The notes: generated by a model from the sequence alone, not told the origin. 64,000 nucleotides of DNA from Hahella sp. HN01 (GCF_018986435.1 NZ_JAHMIN010000013.1:30449-94448), one strand, 5' to 3'. Numbered from the stretch's first letter, positions 45,905 through 55,575 are shown. Program-made: numbers and translations.

Positions 45905-46105
45905 TGTCACGGCGATGCCTGAAGAAGTGTGACACCTCCCGCAAAATCCGTGAGAACTTGTCTATATTTGTACAAAGCGTAAGAAAACTTAATTTTTTTG
46001 TAACCGAAAGCCTACCGAATGCAGTGGCTTCTTTCCGTTATTGTGGGAAATATAGTCATCATGTCGTAGTGGAGCTTAGAGCAGACGCTCTATGAGGTTG
46101 TATCT

Positions 46106-47431
46106 ATGGCCGCCAAGAAGACACAAATAGCGGTAAGTGAATTACAAATCGGGATGTTTGTTGCGGATTTAGACCGTCCATGGCATCAAACTCCATTTCC
46201 TATTCAGGGTTTTTATATTCGCAGTGCGGATGATATTCGCGCATTGCAGTCCTTTTGTCGTTCGGTATATATCGACCGGCCGTTGACCCGCACTGAATAT
46301 GAAAAAATGGAGAGCAGCGGCAAAGAAGAGCTGCTGTTCAAATTGGGCTCATTGTCTTCCGGTAAATCCGTTGAAGAGCACCGTCTGACCCTTCCTCCTA
46401 TTAAAATCCGTCGTCCCGCCAAATACGAGCGCCAAAGTACGCTGAAGCATGAAGTAAAAGAAGCGGAAAAGCTGACGCATCGGGTGAATCAGGCGCTGGA
46501 CCGCGTTTTCGCCAATGTTTGCTTAGGGCAGGCGCCGGATATTGTTGAGACTGAAGAAGTCGCCGCCATGATGGTGGAGAGCGTTATTCGCAACCCCGAC
46601 GCCATGCTGTGGTTGTCCCGTGTCAGAAGACGGGATGAATACGCTTACTCACACTCAGTAGCCGCCAGCATTTGGGGATTGGTGTTTGGTCGTCAGCTCG
46701 GACTTTCCAGAAGTTACCTCAAGGATTTAGCCACTGGCCTGTTGTTGAGCCAGGTAGGCAAGGCGAAAATGCCGCAAGAGCTATTGCAAAGCGCCAAATT
46801 CCTGGACGCCGCCCAGTACCAGCGCTACAAAGGTTATGTGGACATGAGCGTGGCGATCCTCAAATCGGACCCCACTATTTCGCCAAGAGTGATCAGTGTG
46901 GTGGAATATCATCGCGAGCGCCACAACGGTTCAGGCTTCCCGCAAGGGGTGACTGGCGACAAGATTCCTTTGCTGGCCAAGATAGCTGGGCTGGTTGATC
47001 ATTATCAGGAAATGCTGGAACCGCGCGCCGGCGCGGAAGCGATGACCTCGCTGCAAGCGGTGACGGCGCTATACCATTCCCGCAATATTGAATTCCAGGA
47101 AGACCTGGTGGAAAAATTCATTCAGTGCGTCGGCATCTACCCGACCGGCGCCACGGTCGAATTGAGCAATCGCGAAGTGGGCGTGGTCATTCAGCACAAC
47201 ATGGAAAGGAAATTATGGCCGACCGTGATGGTGCTGTTGGATGAAGACAAAGCGCCGCTGCGAACCGCCAAGGTGGTGGATTTGATGGCGTTTAATATCA
47301 AACAGGGCAATGAAGACAGCTATCTTCACATCACCCACAGTCTACCCAGCGGAGCCTATGGCATCGACGCCTCTCGCTTTCAGGTGACCGGCGCCAACAG
47401 CCGCTGGAGCCTGCGTCACTTCATGGGATGA
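46106..47431 (+). CDS. DUF3391-HD-GYP protein with degenerate catalytic motifs
   Basis: A 441-residue protein with an N-terminal DUF3391 domain (ELQIGMFVADLDRPWHQTPF) and a central HD-GYP domain. His183 in YAYSHSVAA is kept, but the HD pair of HDIGK is Ser215-Gln216 in LLLSQVGKAKMP, and the HHExxDGxGYP signature reads HRERHNGSGFP, with HH to HR, D to N and Y to F. The loss of metal ligands suggests it no longer hydrolyses cyclic di-GMP and may act as a binding or regulatory protein. Single gene. Confidence 0.9.
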   Translation: MAAKKTQIAVSELQIGMFVADLDRPWHQTPFPIQGFYIRSADDIRALQSFCRSVYIDRPLTRTEYEKMESSGKEELLFKLGSLSSGKSVEEHRLTLPPIKIRRPAKYERQSTLKHEVKEAEKLTHRVNQALDRVFANVCLGQAPDIVETEEVAAMMVESVIRNPDAMLWLSRVRRRDEYAYSHSVAASIWGLVFGRQLGLSRSYLKDLATGLLLSQVGKAKMPQELLQSAKFLDAAQYQRYKGYVDMSVAILKSDPTISPRVISVVEYHRERHNGSGFPQGVTGDKIPLLAKIAGLVDHYQEMLEPRAGAEAMTSLQAVTALYHSRNIEFQEDLVEKFIQCVGIYPTGATVELSNREVGVVIQHNMERKLWPTVMVLLDEDKAPLRTAKVVDLMAFNIKQGNEDSYLHITHSLPSGAYGIDASRFQVTGANSRWSLRHFMG

Positions 47432-47452
47432 TGAGGCGTGATGCGGTTGACG

Positions 47453-48469
47453 CTATAGCAGCGTTACCCGCATCACCTTCTGATACCAGCGATAGTCTCC
47501 TTCCAGACGCATATTCACCACAATTTCCGTTTCCTCTCCCGATTCTCCCGTAATCATAAAACTGAACTCCCTGCTTTCCGGCGTTGGGTCGGGAACGATT
47601 GCGATGACGGAGCGGGGCGGGTCTGGAATTTCGCCGTCGGAATCCGGCAATTCATCTACCGTTTTCACTTCCAGGTCCGCCAGCCCGACGGAAATATCAA
47701 TCAGCCGGATTTGTACGGTGAAGGTGCGCGTGTCGCCAGCATTGGCCTCAATGTGCTCGCTTTCCAGAAAGATATGCCCGCCTTCCCTGAGAAAGATATT
47801 GGAGCCGAGCGCGTTGACCCAATTTACGCCCACTGAGGCGGCGGCGACTGTTTCCAGCGGTGTTAGGTCGGAACAGACTTCACGCAGACACAGCTCCGCC
47901 ACAAGGAGGTTTTCCGGGCTTTCGGGGAGGTCGTCCAGGTTTCCGAAGTTAGCGGGATCGATAGTAAAGTCCACGCCGGCGGCATTGACGGAGTTTTCAA
48001 TCGTTGCGCGCGTGGAGTCGCGAATCTGAATGCCGTTTTCCGTATCGGAGTCAAAATCGATGGAAACCAGGAAGCGCGCTGTATTGACGGCGATATTCGA
48101 CTCCGCGTTGAGCACCTGCTTTTCCTGCTCTTTATGAGTGCTGAGACCGCCGACCTCTGTGCCGGGATAGATGGTTTGCTCCCAGGTCGGGTCAAAGTCG
48201 ATGGGAGTCATGAATCGCTTGATGGGAATGTCTTGCGCCAGCACCACGTCACCGACGAAGAAGGTGACAGTTTCACCAGGGTAGTATCTGAACTCGCCAT
48301 AATCGCCGGTAACGCCGGATTGGCTTGCGGTGCGGTAGTTAAGGCCCGCCACGCCGGGTGAACCAAGATAGGCGGTCGCTCTGTCGTCGCTGGATTCTCC
48401 TCCACCGCCACAACCCGCCAGCACGGCGGCGAACGTCAGGGTCATGGCTCTTAACGGCCGTTTCATCAT
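47453..48469 (-). CDS. hypothetical lipoprotein with beta-sandwich pattern
   Basis: A 338-residue protein with lipobox LAGCGGGG after the signal MMKRPLRAMTLTFAAVLAGC. The segment GVAGLNYRTASQSGVTGDYG followed by FRYYPGETVTFFVGDVVL is found in many exported proteins with N-terminal carbohydrate-like or adhesion modules. A C-terminal beta domain ends in MRLEGDYRWYQKVMRVTLL. Probably outer-membrane attached. It converges on the HD-GYP gene, 21 bases between stops. Confidence 0.65.
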   Translation of the reverse strand: MMKRPLRAMTLTFAAVLAGCGGGGESSDDRATAYLGSPGVAGLNYRTASQSGVTGDYGEFRYYPGETVTFFVGDVVLAQDIPIKRFMTPIDFDPTWEQTIYPGTEVGGLSTHKEQEKQVLNAESNIAVNTARFLVSIDFDSDTENGIQIRDSTRATIENSVNAAGVDFTIDPANFGNLDDLPESPENLLVAELCLREVCSDLTPLETVAAASVGVNWVNALGSNIFLREGGHIFLESEHIEANAGDTRTFTVQIRLIDISVGLADLEVKTVDELPDSDGEIPDPPRSVIAIVPDPTPESREFSFMITGESGEETEIVVNMRLEGDYRWYQKVMRVTLL

Positions 48470-48785
48470 CGCTGCTTTCCTTTTTGTTTATTATTTATTC
48501 TGCAGACCAATAGCGTCCGTTTATTGTGTCTGCAAACAACAGGTTACGCGCGTGGTCGCTGCTGCGCGCTTAATTCAGGCGCTTATTGACGCAGATTATA
48601 AAGAGTGGGCGGGCGCTAAAAAGGAAGCCCATCGCAGTTTTCAGGGAAATGGACGATTAATTCCGTCTTTTTCATTGAAAAAAACGGGCGGCGACGCAAT
48701 CTATACAGTCTTCCCGTAGATCAGGCCGCTGGCGCGCCCCTTATGCCTGACGCTCTCTCACTGGCCGCAGGAATCAGAAAGAAAT
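48470..48785. other. divergent intergenic region
   Basis: About 316 bases between the lipoprotein gene and the ABC exporter operon. A frame from 48444 to 48719 on the plus strand overlaps the lipoprotein start and has no ribosome site; I treat it as chance. No hairpin or known operator stood out. Confidence 0.45.
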
Positions 48786-49745
48786 ATGACTACCGCACTG
48801 GCTATTCGCGATTTAAGAAAAATATACGGTAACGGTTTTGAGGCCTTGAAGGGCATCAATCTGGATGTGGAGGAGGGCGACTTCTTTGCGCTGCTGGGCC
48901 CTAACGGCGCAGGCAAGTCCACCACTCTTGGCATCGTATCGTCACTGGTGAACAAAACATCCGGCTCCGTCTCCATCTTTGGTCATGATCTTGATAAGGA
49001 CCTGGTCAAAGCAAAACTGCAACTGGGCGTTGTGCCTCAGGAATTCAACTTTAATCAGTTCGAAAAAGTATTCGATATCCTCGTCACCCAGGCAGGGTAT
49101 TACGGCATTCCCGCTAAAGCATCCAAGGACAATGCGGAAAAATATCTGCGAGAGCTGGGGCTTTGGGATAAGAAGGATCAACAGGCGCGTATGTTGTCCG
49201 GTGGTATGAAACGGCGTCTGATGATTGCGCGCGCGCTGGTGCATGAGCCACGGCTGATTATTCTCGATGAACCTACCGCTGGCGTGGACATTGAACTGCG
49301 CCGCAGCATGTGGACCTTCCTTACCAACGTCAACAACGAAGGCCGCACGATCATTCTGACCACTCACTATCTGGAAGAGGCGGAAGCCTTGTGCCGCAAC
49401 ATCGCCATCATCGATCGCGGCCGGATTCTGGAAAACACCAATAAGCGCGACCTGTTGAATAAGCTCAACCAGGAAACCTTCGTGTTGGATCTCACTTGTC
49501 GTCTGCAGGAAGCGCCGCGTCTGGAAGGCTATGGTTCCCGCCTTACCGCCGACGGTATGTTGGAAGTGGACGTGGACAAGCAGCGCAGCCTGAATGAAGT
49601 GTTCCAGCAGTTGGACCAGTTAGGGGTGAAAGTGAGCAGCATGCGTACGAAAACCAATCGCCTGGAAGAGTTGTTTATCCGCATGGTCAACGAGGATAAG
49701 AATGAGACAGGCAGTACGGCGAACGCAGAGGGGGCGCAGGCATGA
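48786..49745 (+). CDS. ABC-2 type transporter, ATP-binding protein (YadG-like)
   Basis: A 319-residue ATPase. Walker A is LGPNGAGKSTTLGI, the signature is MLSGGMKRRLMIARAL, Walker B is LIILDEPTAGVDIELR and the switch His is in ILTTHYLEEAEAL. The C-terminal 80 residues form the small domain found in the YadG/drug-exporter group. It overlaps the permease gene by four bases. The substrate is unknown; YadGH-type systems are efflux pumps. Confidence 0.92.
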   Translation: MTTALAIRDLRKIYGNGFEALKGINLDVEEGDFFALLGPNGAGKSTTLGIVSSLVNKTSGSVSIFGHDLDKDLVKAKLQLGVVPQEFNFNQFEKVFDILVTQAGYYGIPAKASKDNAEKYLRELGLWDKKDQQARMLSGGMKRRLMIARALVHEPRLIILDEPTAGVDIELRRSMWTFLTNVNNEGRTIILTTHYLEEAEALCRNIAIIDRGRILENTNKRDLLNKLNQETFVLDLTCRLQEAPRLEGYGSRLTADGMLEVDVDKQRSLNEVFQQLDQLGVKVSSMRTKTNRLEELFIRMVNEDKNETGSTANAEGAQA

Positions 49746-50512
49746 ACAGCGCGATTATGATTGCCTTCCAGACTATTCTGATCAAGGAGGTGCGCCGCTT
49801 CACCCGCATCTGGTCGCAGACATTGCTGCCGCCGGCGATCACCATGACGTTGTATTTCGTGATTTTCGGCAACCTTATCGGGCCGAGAATTGGAGAAATG
49901 GGCGGATATTCCTACATGGATTTTATTGTGCCCGGACTGATCATGATGTCGGTCATCACTAACTCATATGCTAACGTGGTGTCTTCATTTTTCGGTATGA
50001 AGTTTCAACACAGCATCGAAGAACTGCTGGTGGCCCCTGTACCGAACTACGTTATTCTGCTGGGATACGTTGGCGGCGGCGTCGCTCGCGGTCTGGCGGT
50101 GGGCGTGATTGTGACGGCGATCTCTCTGTATTTTACCGACCTGCAGATTCACAGCGTGCCGGTGGTGGTCAGCGTGGTGTTCATGACGGCGGTGCTGTTC
50201 TCTCTAGGCGGCTTTATCAATGCGGTCTATGCTAACAAGTTTGACGACATCTCTATTGTGCCGACTTTTATTCTGACGCCGCTGACTTATTTGGGCGGAG
50301 TCTTTTACTCCATCACGCTACTGCCGGAGTTCTGGCAGAATGTGTCATTGATCAACCCTATTCTGTATATGATCAACGCCTTTCGTTATGGCCTGCTGGG
50401 CGTTAGCGATATCAACCTGGGCGCGGCCTACGGCATGATTCTCTTATTTATCGTCGCGTTGTTCAGCTTTAGCATGCGCTTGTTGAACAAAGGCGTTGGC
50501 ATACGCACTTAA
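49742..50512 (+). CDS. ABC-2 type permease (YadH-like)
   Basis: A 256-residue membrane protein with six helices. It shows the ABC-2 family pattern: GGYSYMDFIVPGLIMMSVIT, FQHSIEELLVAPVPNYVILL and PLTYLGGVFYSITLLPEFWQ. It pairs with the preceding ATPase as a dimeric exporter. The overlap ATGA with that gene supports coupled translation. queF starts 19 bases after its stop. Confidence 0.92.
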   Translation: MNSAIMIAFQTILIKEVRRFTRIWSQTLLPPAITMTLYFVIFGNLIGPRIGEMGGYSYMDFIVPGLIMMSVITNSYANVVSSFFGMKFQHSIEELLVAPVPNYVILLGYVGGGVARGLAVGVIVTAISLYFTDLQIHSVPVVVSVVFMTAVLFSLGGFINAVYANKFDDISIVPTFILTPLTYLGGVFYSITLLPEFWQNVSLINPILYMINAFRYGLLGVSDINLGAAYGMILLFIVALFSFSMRLLNKGVGIRT

Positions 50513-50531
50513 CCGGTTTGGAGAAGTAATT

Positions 50532-51356
50532 GTGGAACTGGAAAAACATACGCATCTGGGGAAGGCGACGGAATACCCTGAGGAATACTCTCCGTCCTGG
50601 CTGACCCCGATCCCCCGCGCCAAATCCCGGGAGACTTTGGGGTTGAGCGACGCGCCGGATTTTGTTGGCGAAGATTTATGGAACGGCTATGAGCTGTCCT
50701 GGCTCAACAGCAAAGGTAAGCCGGAAGTGGCGCTTGGCGTATTTCGCATTCGCTGCGACAGCCTCAATATCATTGAGTCCAAGTCTTTCAAACTGTACCT
50801 GAACTCGTTCAATCAAAGCCGTTTCGCTTCCCGTGAAGAGGTGCAAGCGCTGATGCAGAAAGATCTGTCTGCGGCGGCGGATGGCGAGGTGTCGGTGACA
50901 TTGTTGTCGGCAAGAGACTGGCGCGATGAGCCCTCCTTCTGGCAGGCGGCGGAAAATCTGGACGGTCTGGATATCGAGGTGGAGGTGTATACCCCTGACG
51001 CCTCACTACTGCCCGATCCGGTGGGCGACGATGTAGTGGAGGAAACGCTGAGTTCGGATCTGTTGAAGAGCAATTGTCCGGTCACCGGACAACCGGATTG
51101 GGCCACTTTATATATTCACTATCGCGGTAAGCCGTTGGATAAAGCGGCGCTGTTGAAGTACATCGTTTCCATGCGTTCGCATCAGGATTTTCATGAGCAT
51201 TGCGTGGAATCGGTCTATCTGGCGCTGATGCAACGATATCAGCCGGAGAAGTTGGCGGTGTATGCGCGTTATACCCGACGCGGCGGTCTGGACATCAACC
51301 CATTGCGCTCCAACTACCCGTTGACGGCGGATAATTTTAAGTTGCCTCGACAGTAG
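50532..51356 (+). CDS. queF: NADPH-dependent 7-cyano-7-deazaguanine reductase
   Basis: A 274-residue enzyme of the long QueF type. It reduces preQ0 to preQ1 in queuosine synthesis. The nucleophilic Cys lies in KSNCPVTGQPDWATLYIHY, the substrate-binding Glu-containing end is HQDFHEHCVESVYLAL, and ESKSFKLYLNSFNQSRF is present in the first half. GTG 50532 is chosen because GGAGAAG precedes it. It follows the exporter genes closely and may share their transcript. No preQ1 riboswitch was seen. Confidence 0.95.
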   Translation: MELEKHTHLGKATEYPEEYSPSWLTPIPRAKSRETLGLSDAPDFVGEDLWNGYELSWLNSKGKPEVALGVFRIRCDSLNIIESKSFKLYLNSFNQSRFASREEVQALMQKDLSAAADGEVSVTLLSARDWRDEPSFWQAAENLDGLDIEVEVYTPDASLLPDPVGDDVVEETLSSDLLKSNCPVTGQPDWATLYIHYRGKPLDKAALLKYIVSMRSHQDFHEHCVESVYLALMQRYQPEKLAVYARYTRRGGLDINPLRSNYPLTADNFKLPRQ

Positions 51357-51386
51357 CTCAGACCTCACCTCGTCCTTTCTAGGGCA

Positions 51387-51415
51387 AGCCGCGCCTGAAT
51401 ACGTCTGGCGCGGCT
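51387..51415. terminator. strong hairpin between convergent queF and MFS genes
   Basis: AGCCGCGCC and GGCGCGGCT form a perfect 9-base-pair GC-rich stem with an 11-base loop. It lies between two converging stops and probably serves both genes, although T-tracts are short. Confidence 0.65.
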
Positions 51416-51459
51416 GCCAACTCTATTCGCCACTGATAGTCACAGGCCTTTCGGCAATG

Positions 51460-52794
51460 CTATTCCGCCACTTGGGTCATCAGCTCTTTCTCGGTGATAA
51501 ACCCCGCCACAATAATAAACGCCAGGCTGGCGAATAAGCACATGGCGAGATATATCGCGCCGAAAGCGCTGTAGGCTGCTTGCAGGGAGCTACTGCCGTG
51601 GTACAAGGTAGAGCAGATCACCACGCCAGCAGCGCCGCTTAACTCCCGCACGTAACCAAAGAAGGAAATGCCAACGCCTCTGTCCGCTGCGGGCAACACG
51701 TTTTGTACCGCGCAGGTCACTCCTGGCAAAGTGAAGCCGATTCCCAATCCAATTATTGGAAACAGCGACACGAACGCCACTTTCATCAACATCAGGAAGA
51801 AAGCGACGGCGATCAGTATGAACCCCACCAAAATGTGCGTCTTGTAAGCCCCTGTCGCGGCAATATGCTTGCCGGAAAAATAGGCGCTAACGCAGACACC
51901 AAGAGTGAACAGCAACATGCTATAGCCGCTGAGGGTCAGGCTGACGCCGTTCTGCACCTGCATTTGCAGCGGGAAGTAAATTAACGCCGCTGTCATCAGG
52001 ATCTGGCTTACGCCCATCGTCAAGATACAGGCGGCGTAGTTGGGGAGCTTGAACAGATGACGCGGGACAACGGAGCGCTTTTTGTCCGTGAGCAGATAAG
52101 TCCAGGCCCCGGCGATAAATAAGGCTCCAACGAGCGAGAAGGCGTGGGGTAAGCTGAGGTCTTCGCTCAGCAACAAGATAAGCAGGGTAGTGGAGGACAC
52201 CAATAGCAGCGAGCCGCCCCAATTGAACTTGTCTTCACGTTTGACGACTTTATCTTTGATGCTTTTTATGGCTATAAAGGCCGCCAACAGGGCCAGAGGA
52301 ATATTGATCGCGAAGATCCAGCGCCAGCTCATATGCTCCGTCAACAGACTGCCGAATACCGGTCCGGCGATATTGGAAATCACATAGATGGCGGAGATGT
52401 AGCCCTGATAGCGGCCAATCTCCCGTGCTGGAATGGCGTCTGAAATCACCACGAACGCCAGTGAAATCAAAGCCCCGCCACCGACGCCCTGCAAGGCTCG
52501 GGCGAGTATGAGCGACTGCATATCGCTGGCGAGAGCGCATAGCAGTGAGCCAATGGAGAAAATGCCCAGACTGACGAGGATCACTTTGAGCCGGCCGAAC
52601 AGATCGCTTAGCTTTCCGCAGATTGGAATGACGCTGGTAGCGGTCAGCAGGTAAGCGGTGACGACCCAGGCGATATCGTTCATGGCGTTGAGTTCCGCCC
52701 CGATGACGGGGAGAGGCGTAGTGACGATGGTTTTCTCCAGTGCGCCCAGAAAAATAAGCAGAGAGACGCTGAGTAGCGTTTTCTTGTGTGACAT
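51460..52794 (-). CDS. MFS multidrug-type transporter (DHA2-like)
   Basis: A 444-residue inner-membrane protein with about twelve helices. Motif A is present as GKLSDLFGRLKVILVSLGIF in the loop between helices 2 and 3, and ARALQGVGGGALISLAFVVI and the motif C-like region AGPVFGSLLTEHMSWRWIFA match the drug:H+ antiporter families. It probably exports a drug or metabolite; specificity is not readable. Single gene, converging on queF. Confidence 0.87.
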   Translation of the reverse strand: MSHKKTLLSVSLLIFLGALEKTIVTTPLPVIGAELNAMNDIAWVVTAYLLTATSVIPICGKLSDLFGRLKVILVSLGIFSIGSLLCALASDMQSLILARALQGVGGGALISLAFVVISDAIPAREIGRYQGYISAIYVISNIAGPVFGSLLTEHMSWRWIFAINIPLALLAAFIAIKSIKDKVVKREDKFNWGGSLLLVSSTTLLILLLSEDLSLPHAFSLVGALFIAGAWTYLLTDKKRSVVPRHLFKLPNYAACILTMGVSQILMTAALIYFPLQMQVQNGVSLTLSGYSMLLFTLGVCVSAYFSGKHIAATGAYKTHILVGFILIAVAFFLMLMKVAFVSLFPIIGLGIGFTLPGVTCAVQNVLPAADRGVGISFFGYVRELSGAAGVVICSTLYHGSSSLQAAYSAFGAIYLAMCLFASLAFIIVAGFITEKELMTQVAE

Positions 52795-53034
52795 ATGGGA
52801 CCTGATTTTGAAAGGCGAAAAATTGCGCGCAGTCGCGCCGGCGCCTGTTGGGCCTGCGTGAATGCAATTGGGGCGGGGTGCGCGTCGAGGGATGACGCGA
52901 CTTGGTTAGATCATGGCGAAGCCGACCTCCGTGTACTGAAATGTACCCATGTCGCACATCTCTGCGTCGCCGACGCCATGAGATGCGCGATGCTTACTTG
53001 CAAATCTTCTGTAATTTGTGGGGGAAGGGCGCGG

Positions 53035-54438
53035 TTAGTTACGCAACTTTTCCGCAGCGCTTTCGAGGGATTTCAGAATGCGCTCTTTGGCCTGGGCGCT
53101 GACCTTGCCAGCGTCCAGATACATGGCGAATCCTTCGGTTTCATGCTCGATAAAGCTCTGATTGCCGCCGATGTCGCGGCGTAAATCCACGACGGAGTAA
53201 ATCGGCACCGGTTTGGTGAAGCCCTTCACCGTAATTTCGCCCTTATCCCGGCACATGGTAGTGTCCTTGATCAGCGCGAAGGTCTCGTAGGATACCAGAA
53301 TTTCGCCGGGCGCCGCCATGGATTCGAGACGGCTGGCGAGGTTAACTTCTTTGCCTATGATAGTGTAATCCATACGGTTTTCCGCTCCGAAGTTGCCCAC
53401 GGTGCAGTAACCGGTGCTAATGCCCATGCGAATTTCCAGCGGCGTGCGCACGCCTTGGCTACGCCACTTCTGCCGTAGAATTTTCATGTGCTTGCGCATC
53501 TCGATCGCCATCATGACGCAGGCGCAGGTATCTTCCTTGGCGCCGCGACTGCTGGGGTCGCCGAAGAAGATCATGATGCTGTCGCCGACGAATTTGTCGA
53601 TGGTGCCGCCGTATTTAAGCGCGATCTGGGACATCTCGTTGAAGTAAGTGTTAAGCAGCTCGGTCAGACTTTCTGGCTCCATTTCCTCCGCCAGCTCGGT
53701 GAATCCTTTGATGTCGGAGAAAAACACCGCCAGGCGTTTACGCTGAGTTTCCAGGCGCACGTCGCGCTCGCCGGTGAAGATGGACTGCCACACCTGCGGT
53801 GACAGGTATTTGGCCAGCTTGTGAGACAGGGCGATGGATTGCTCGCGCTGAAACTGAATCTGTGACTTTGCCTGCACCAGGGCGCGGGCCTGTTGGTGCG
53901 TGTAGTAAGCAGTGACGCCGACATACAGCGAACAGGTGACGCCGCCGATGATGCTGACCACCATGGGGGTGGGCGGCGCAAAGCTCAGACCAAAATAGAT
54001 GGACGCCACGGTAAAGCCGGCGAGAAAGGCGATATTGCCATACAGCCAGCTTTTCATGCCGCCGACGATTATGAAGCTAAAGTTCAGCATCAGCAGAAAA
54101 AACAGGGTGGGGGTGACGCTGAATTTGATCAGCACCAGAATCACGCCGCATAGAAAGCCGTCCACCACCATCATGCCCTGGCGGACCTTGGTGTTCTTCT
54201 GTTTATCGAAGAAACGCAGGGCGAAATACAGAATATGCGGCCATAACATGGCGCCGGGAATGATCCAGATAAGGTACTCGTCGAAATGCCCCTCCAGAAT
54301 GCCGGCGACGATGATGGCGGCGCATACCAGATAGCCGAGCACCCGGGCGTTATAGTCCGGCATGGGCGGGATGGTCACCTGAGTCGGGGAGTGTGGCGTA
54401 TTGGCGAGATGTGGAGGTATCGGCATCATTTGTGTCAT
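53035..54438 (-). CDS. MASE2-domain class III adenylate cyclase (CyaB-like)
   Basis: A 467-residue membrane protein. Residues 25-185 are a MASE2 sensor with five to six helices (ARVLGYLVCAAIIVAGILEG), and the C-terminus is a class III cyclase domain. Metal-binding Asp residues are in VFFSDIKGFTELAEE and DKFVGDSIMIFFGDP, the Lys of the adenine pocket is in the latter, and transition-state Asn and Arg are in VNLASRLESMA. It makes cyclic AMP, as CyaB does in Pseudomonas. A minus-strand terminator lies about 100 bases upstream of its start. Confidence 0.9.
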   Translation of the reverse strand: MTQMMPIPPHLANTPHSPTQVTIPPMPDYNARVLGYLVCAAIIVAGILEGHFDEYLIWIIPGAMLWPHILYFALRFFDKQKNTKVRQGMMVVDGFLCGVILVLIKFSVTPTLFFLLMLNFSFIIVGGMKSWLYGNIAFLAGFTVASIYFGLSFAPPTPMVVSIIGGVTCSLYVGVTAYYTHQQARALVQAKSQIQFQREQSIALSHKLAKYLSPQVWQSIFTGERDVRLETQRKRLAVFFSDIKGFTELAEEMEPESLTELLNTYFNEMSQIALKYGGTIDKFVGDSIMIFFGDPSSRGAKEDTCACVMMAIEMRKHMKILRQKWRSQGVRTPLEIRMGISTGYCTVGNFGAENRMDYTIIGKEVNLASRLESMAAPGEILVSYETFALIKDTTMCRDKGEITVKGFTKPVPIYSVVDLRRDIGGNQSFIEHETEGFAMYLDAGKVSAQAKERILKSLESAAEKLRN

Positions 54439-55008
54439 AACCGCGAATACCGGTATTGTCCCGTCAGCATATTTTTCAACCTAACCAAAAGTCCCTGCGA
54501 GCTCATGGGAGTGGCAATGCGGCTCGCCGGTTTGCTGTTATCAAAAAAACGTCCTGTCCTAGCACGGATATACCCTAAAAAGGACAGGAATAGAAGGTTT
54601 TCCGGGTGGAAAGCGGGAGGCGCCTGCTCAACAGGCGTAGCGCGACGCATTGGTTGAATGCGGGATTGCCATGTATAAAGCCGTTGGACCGGCGTAAACC
54701 ATCCGCCATAACTGCCGCCCTCTTCTGGTAGTATAGTCCACCAGCGCTTCGATCGCGTCTAAGGTTAGCAGTAATGGGGTTGTCGGACAATCTGTGAGAC
54801 GGTTTTGTCCGTCGTTAGACAATCTTTAACCTTTTGAGTTGGCGTGAAAGGCAGGCAATGTGGCGCGATAGGACAAGCATTTTTCGACGGCCAATTGCAT
54901 ATATTTAAGAATCATTCCTATTTATAATCTGAACCGAATCAGCCGTTGGCCACTTATTGGCCTGACCGGCGGCCACACGGATAAACAACAGGAGCCACGT
55001 ATAACGCC
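54439..55008. other. long divergent intergenic region
   Basis: No gene is supported in these 570 bases. Frames at 54575-54790 and 54628-54822 on the minus strand overlap each other and lack ribosome sites. The region carries the terminator-like element at 54543-54589 and, at 54890-54935, an A/T-rich stretch that probably holds the nitroreductase promoter. Confidence 0.5.
54543..54589 (-). terminator. terminator-like hairpin with seven T on the minus strand
   Basis: TCCTGTCCT (54552-54560) and AGGACAGGA (54581-54589) pair perfectly over nine bases around a 20-base loop. On the minus strand the stem is followed two bases later by seven T (54543-54549). It lies upstream of the cyclase gene, with no obvious gene in front of it. 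Confidence 0.6.
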
Positions 55009-55575
55009 ATGGCGGTATTAGATATTCTTGTAAATCGAACCTCCACCCCTTTGTTGCAGGCGCCGGCGCCGAGCCATGAAGAATTGCGCAAACTGTATCC
55101 GGTGATCATGCGTGCGCCGGATCATGGCCGCTTACGGCCGTGTAGGTTGATTATTGTAGAGGGAGAGGGGCTCGACGCGTTGGGGCGCATATACGGCGAG
55201 ACTGCGGAGCAGGATGGTCAGGACGATGCGGCCAGGCAAAAGCTGGCCAAAGCGCCCAGTCGCGCGCCGATGGTGATCGTCGTGGTCGCCACCGTTCAGG
55301 AGCATCCCAAGGCGCCGGAGTCGGAACAGCTGATTTCCGCTGGCTGCAGCGCCTATGCGTTAATGCTGGGGCTGGAGGAACTGGGCTATGGCGCCATGTG
55401 GCGCACCGGATGGGTGGCCTACGATGAGCGCGTCAAGCGGCGCCTTGGTTTGGCTTCCAACGAACATGTGGTGGGTTACCTGTATGTAGGGACGCCGGCC
55501 AGCAAAGAAAAGAAAGTTCCCGAACCGCCAGCTTTTGAGGAGCGTGTCAGTTTCTTTACTGGCGAAGCGAGCTGA
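55009..55575 (+). CDS. nitroreductase family protein (YdjA-like)
   Basis: A 188-residue FMN-dependent oxidoreductase of the compact YdjA group. The start LDILVNRTSTPLLQAPAPSH and MRAPDHGRLRPCRLIIVEGE match the family, with Arg residues that bind FMN phosphate, and QLISAGCSAYALMLGLEELG with GYGAMWRTGW follow. It reduces nitro- or quinone-like compounds using NAD(P)H. CAGGAGCC precedes the ATG. Single gene upstream of the flagellar operon. Confidence 0.88.
   Translation: MAVLDILVNRTSTPLLQAPAPSHEELRKLYPVIMRAPDHGRLRPCRLIIVEGEGLDALGRIYGETAEQDGQDDAARQKLAKAPSRAPMVIVVVATVQEHPKAPESEQLISAGCSAYALMLGLEELGYGAMWRTGWVAYDERVKRRLGLASNEHVVGYLYVGTPASKEKKVPEPPAFEERVSFFTGEAS

Noticed and set aside
48444-48719. 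91-codon frame between the lipoprotein and the ABC exporter
   Set aside because: It begins inside the lipoprotein gene on the other strand, lacks a ribosome site and shows no recognisable pattern apart from a short hydrophobic start.
50496-50535. preQ1 riboswitch before queF
   Set aside because: queF starts 19 bases after the permease stop, leaving no room for an aptamer, and no suitable fold was seen.
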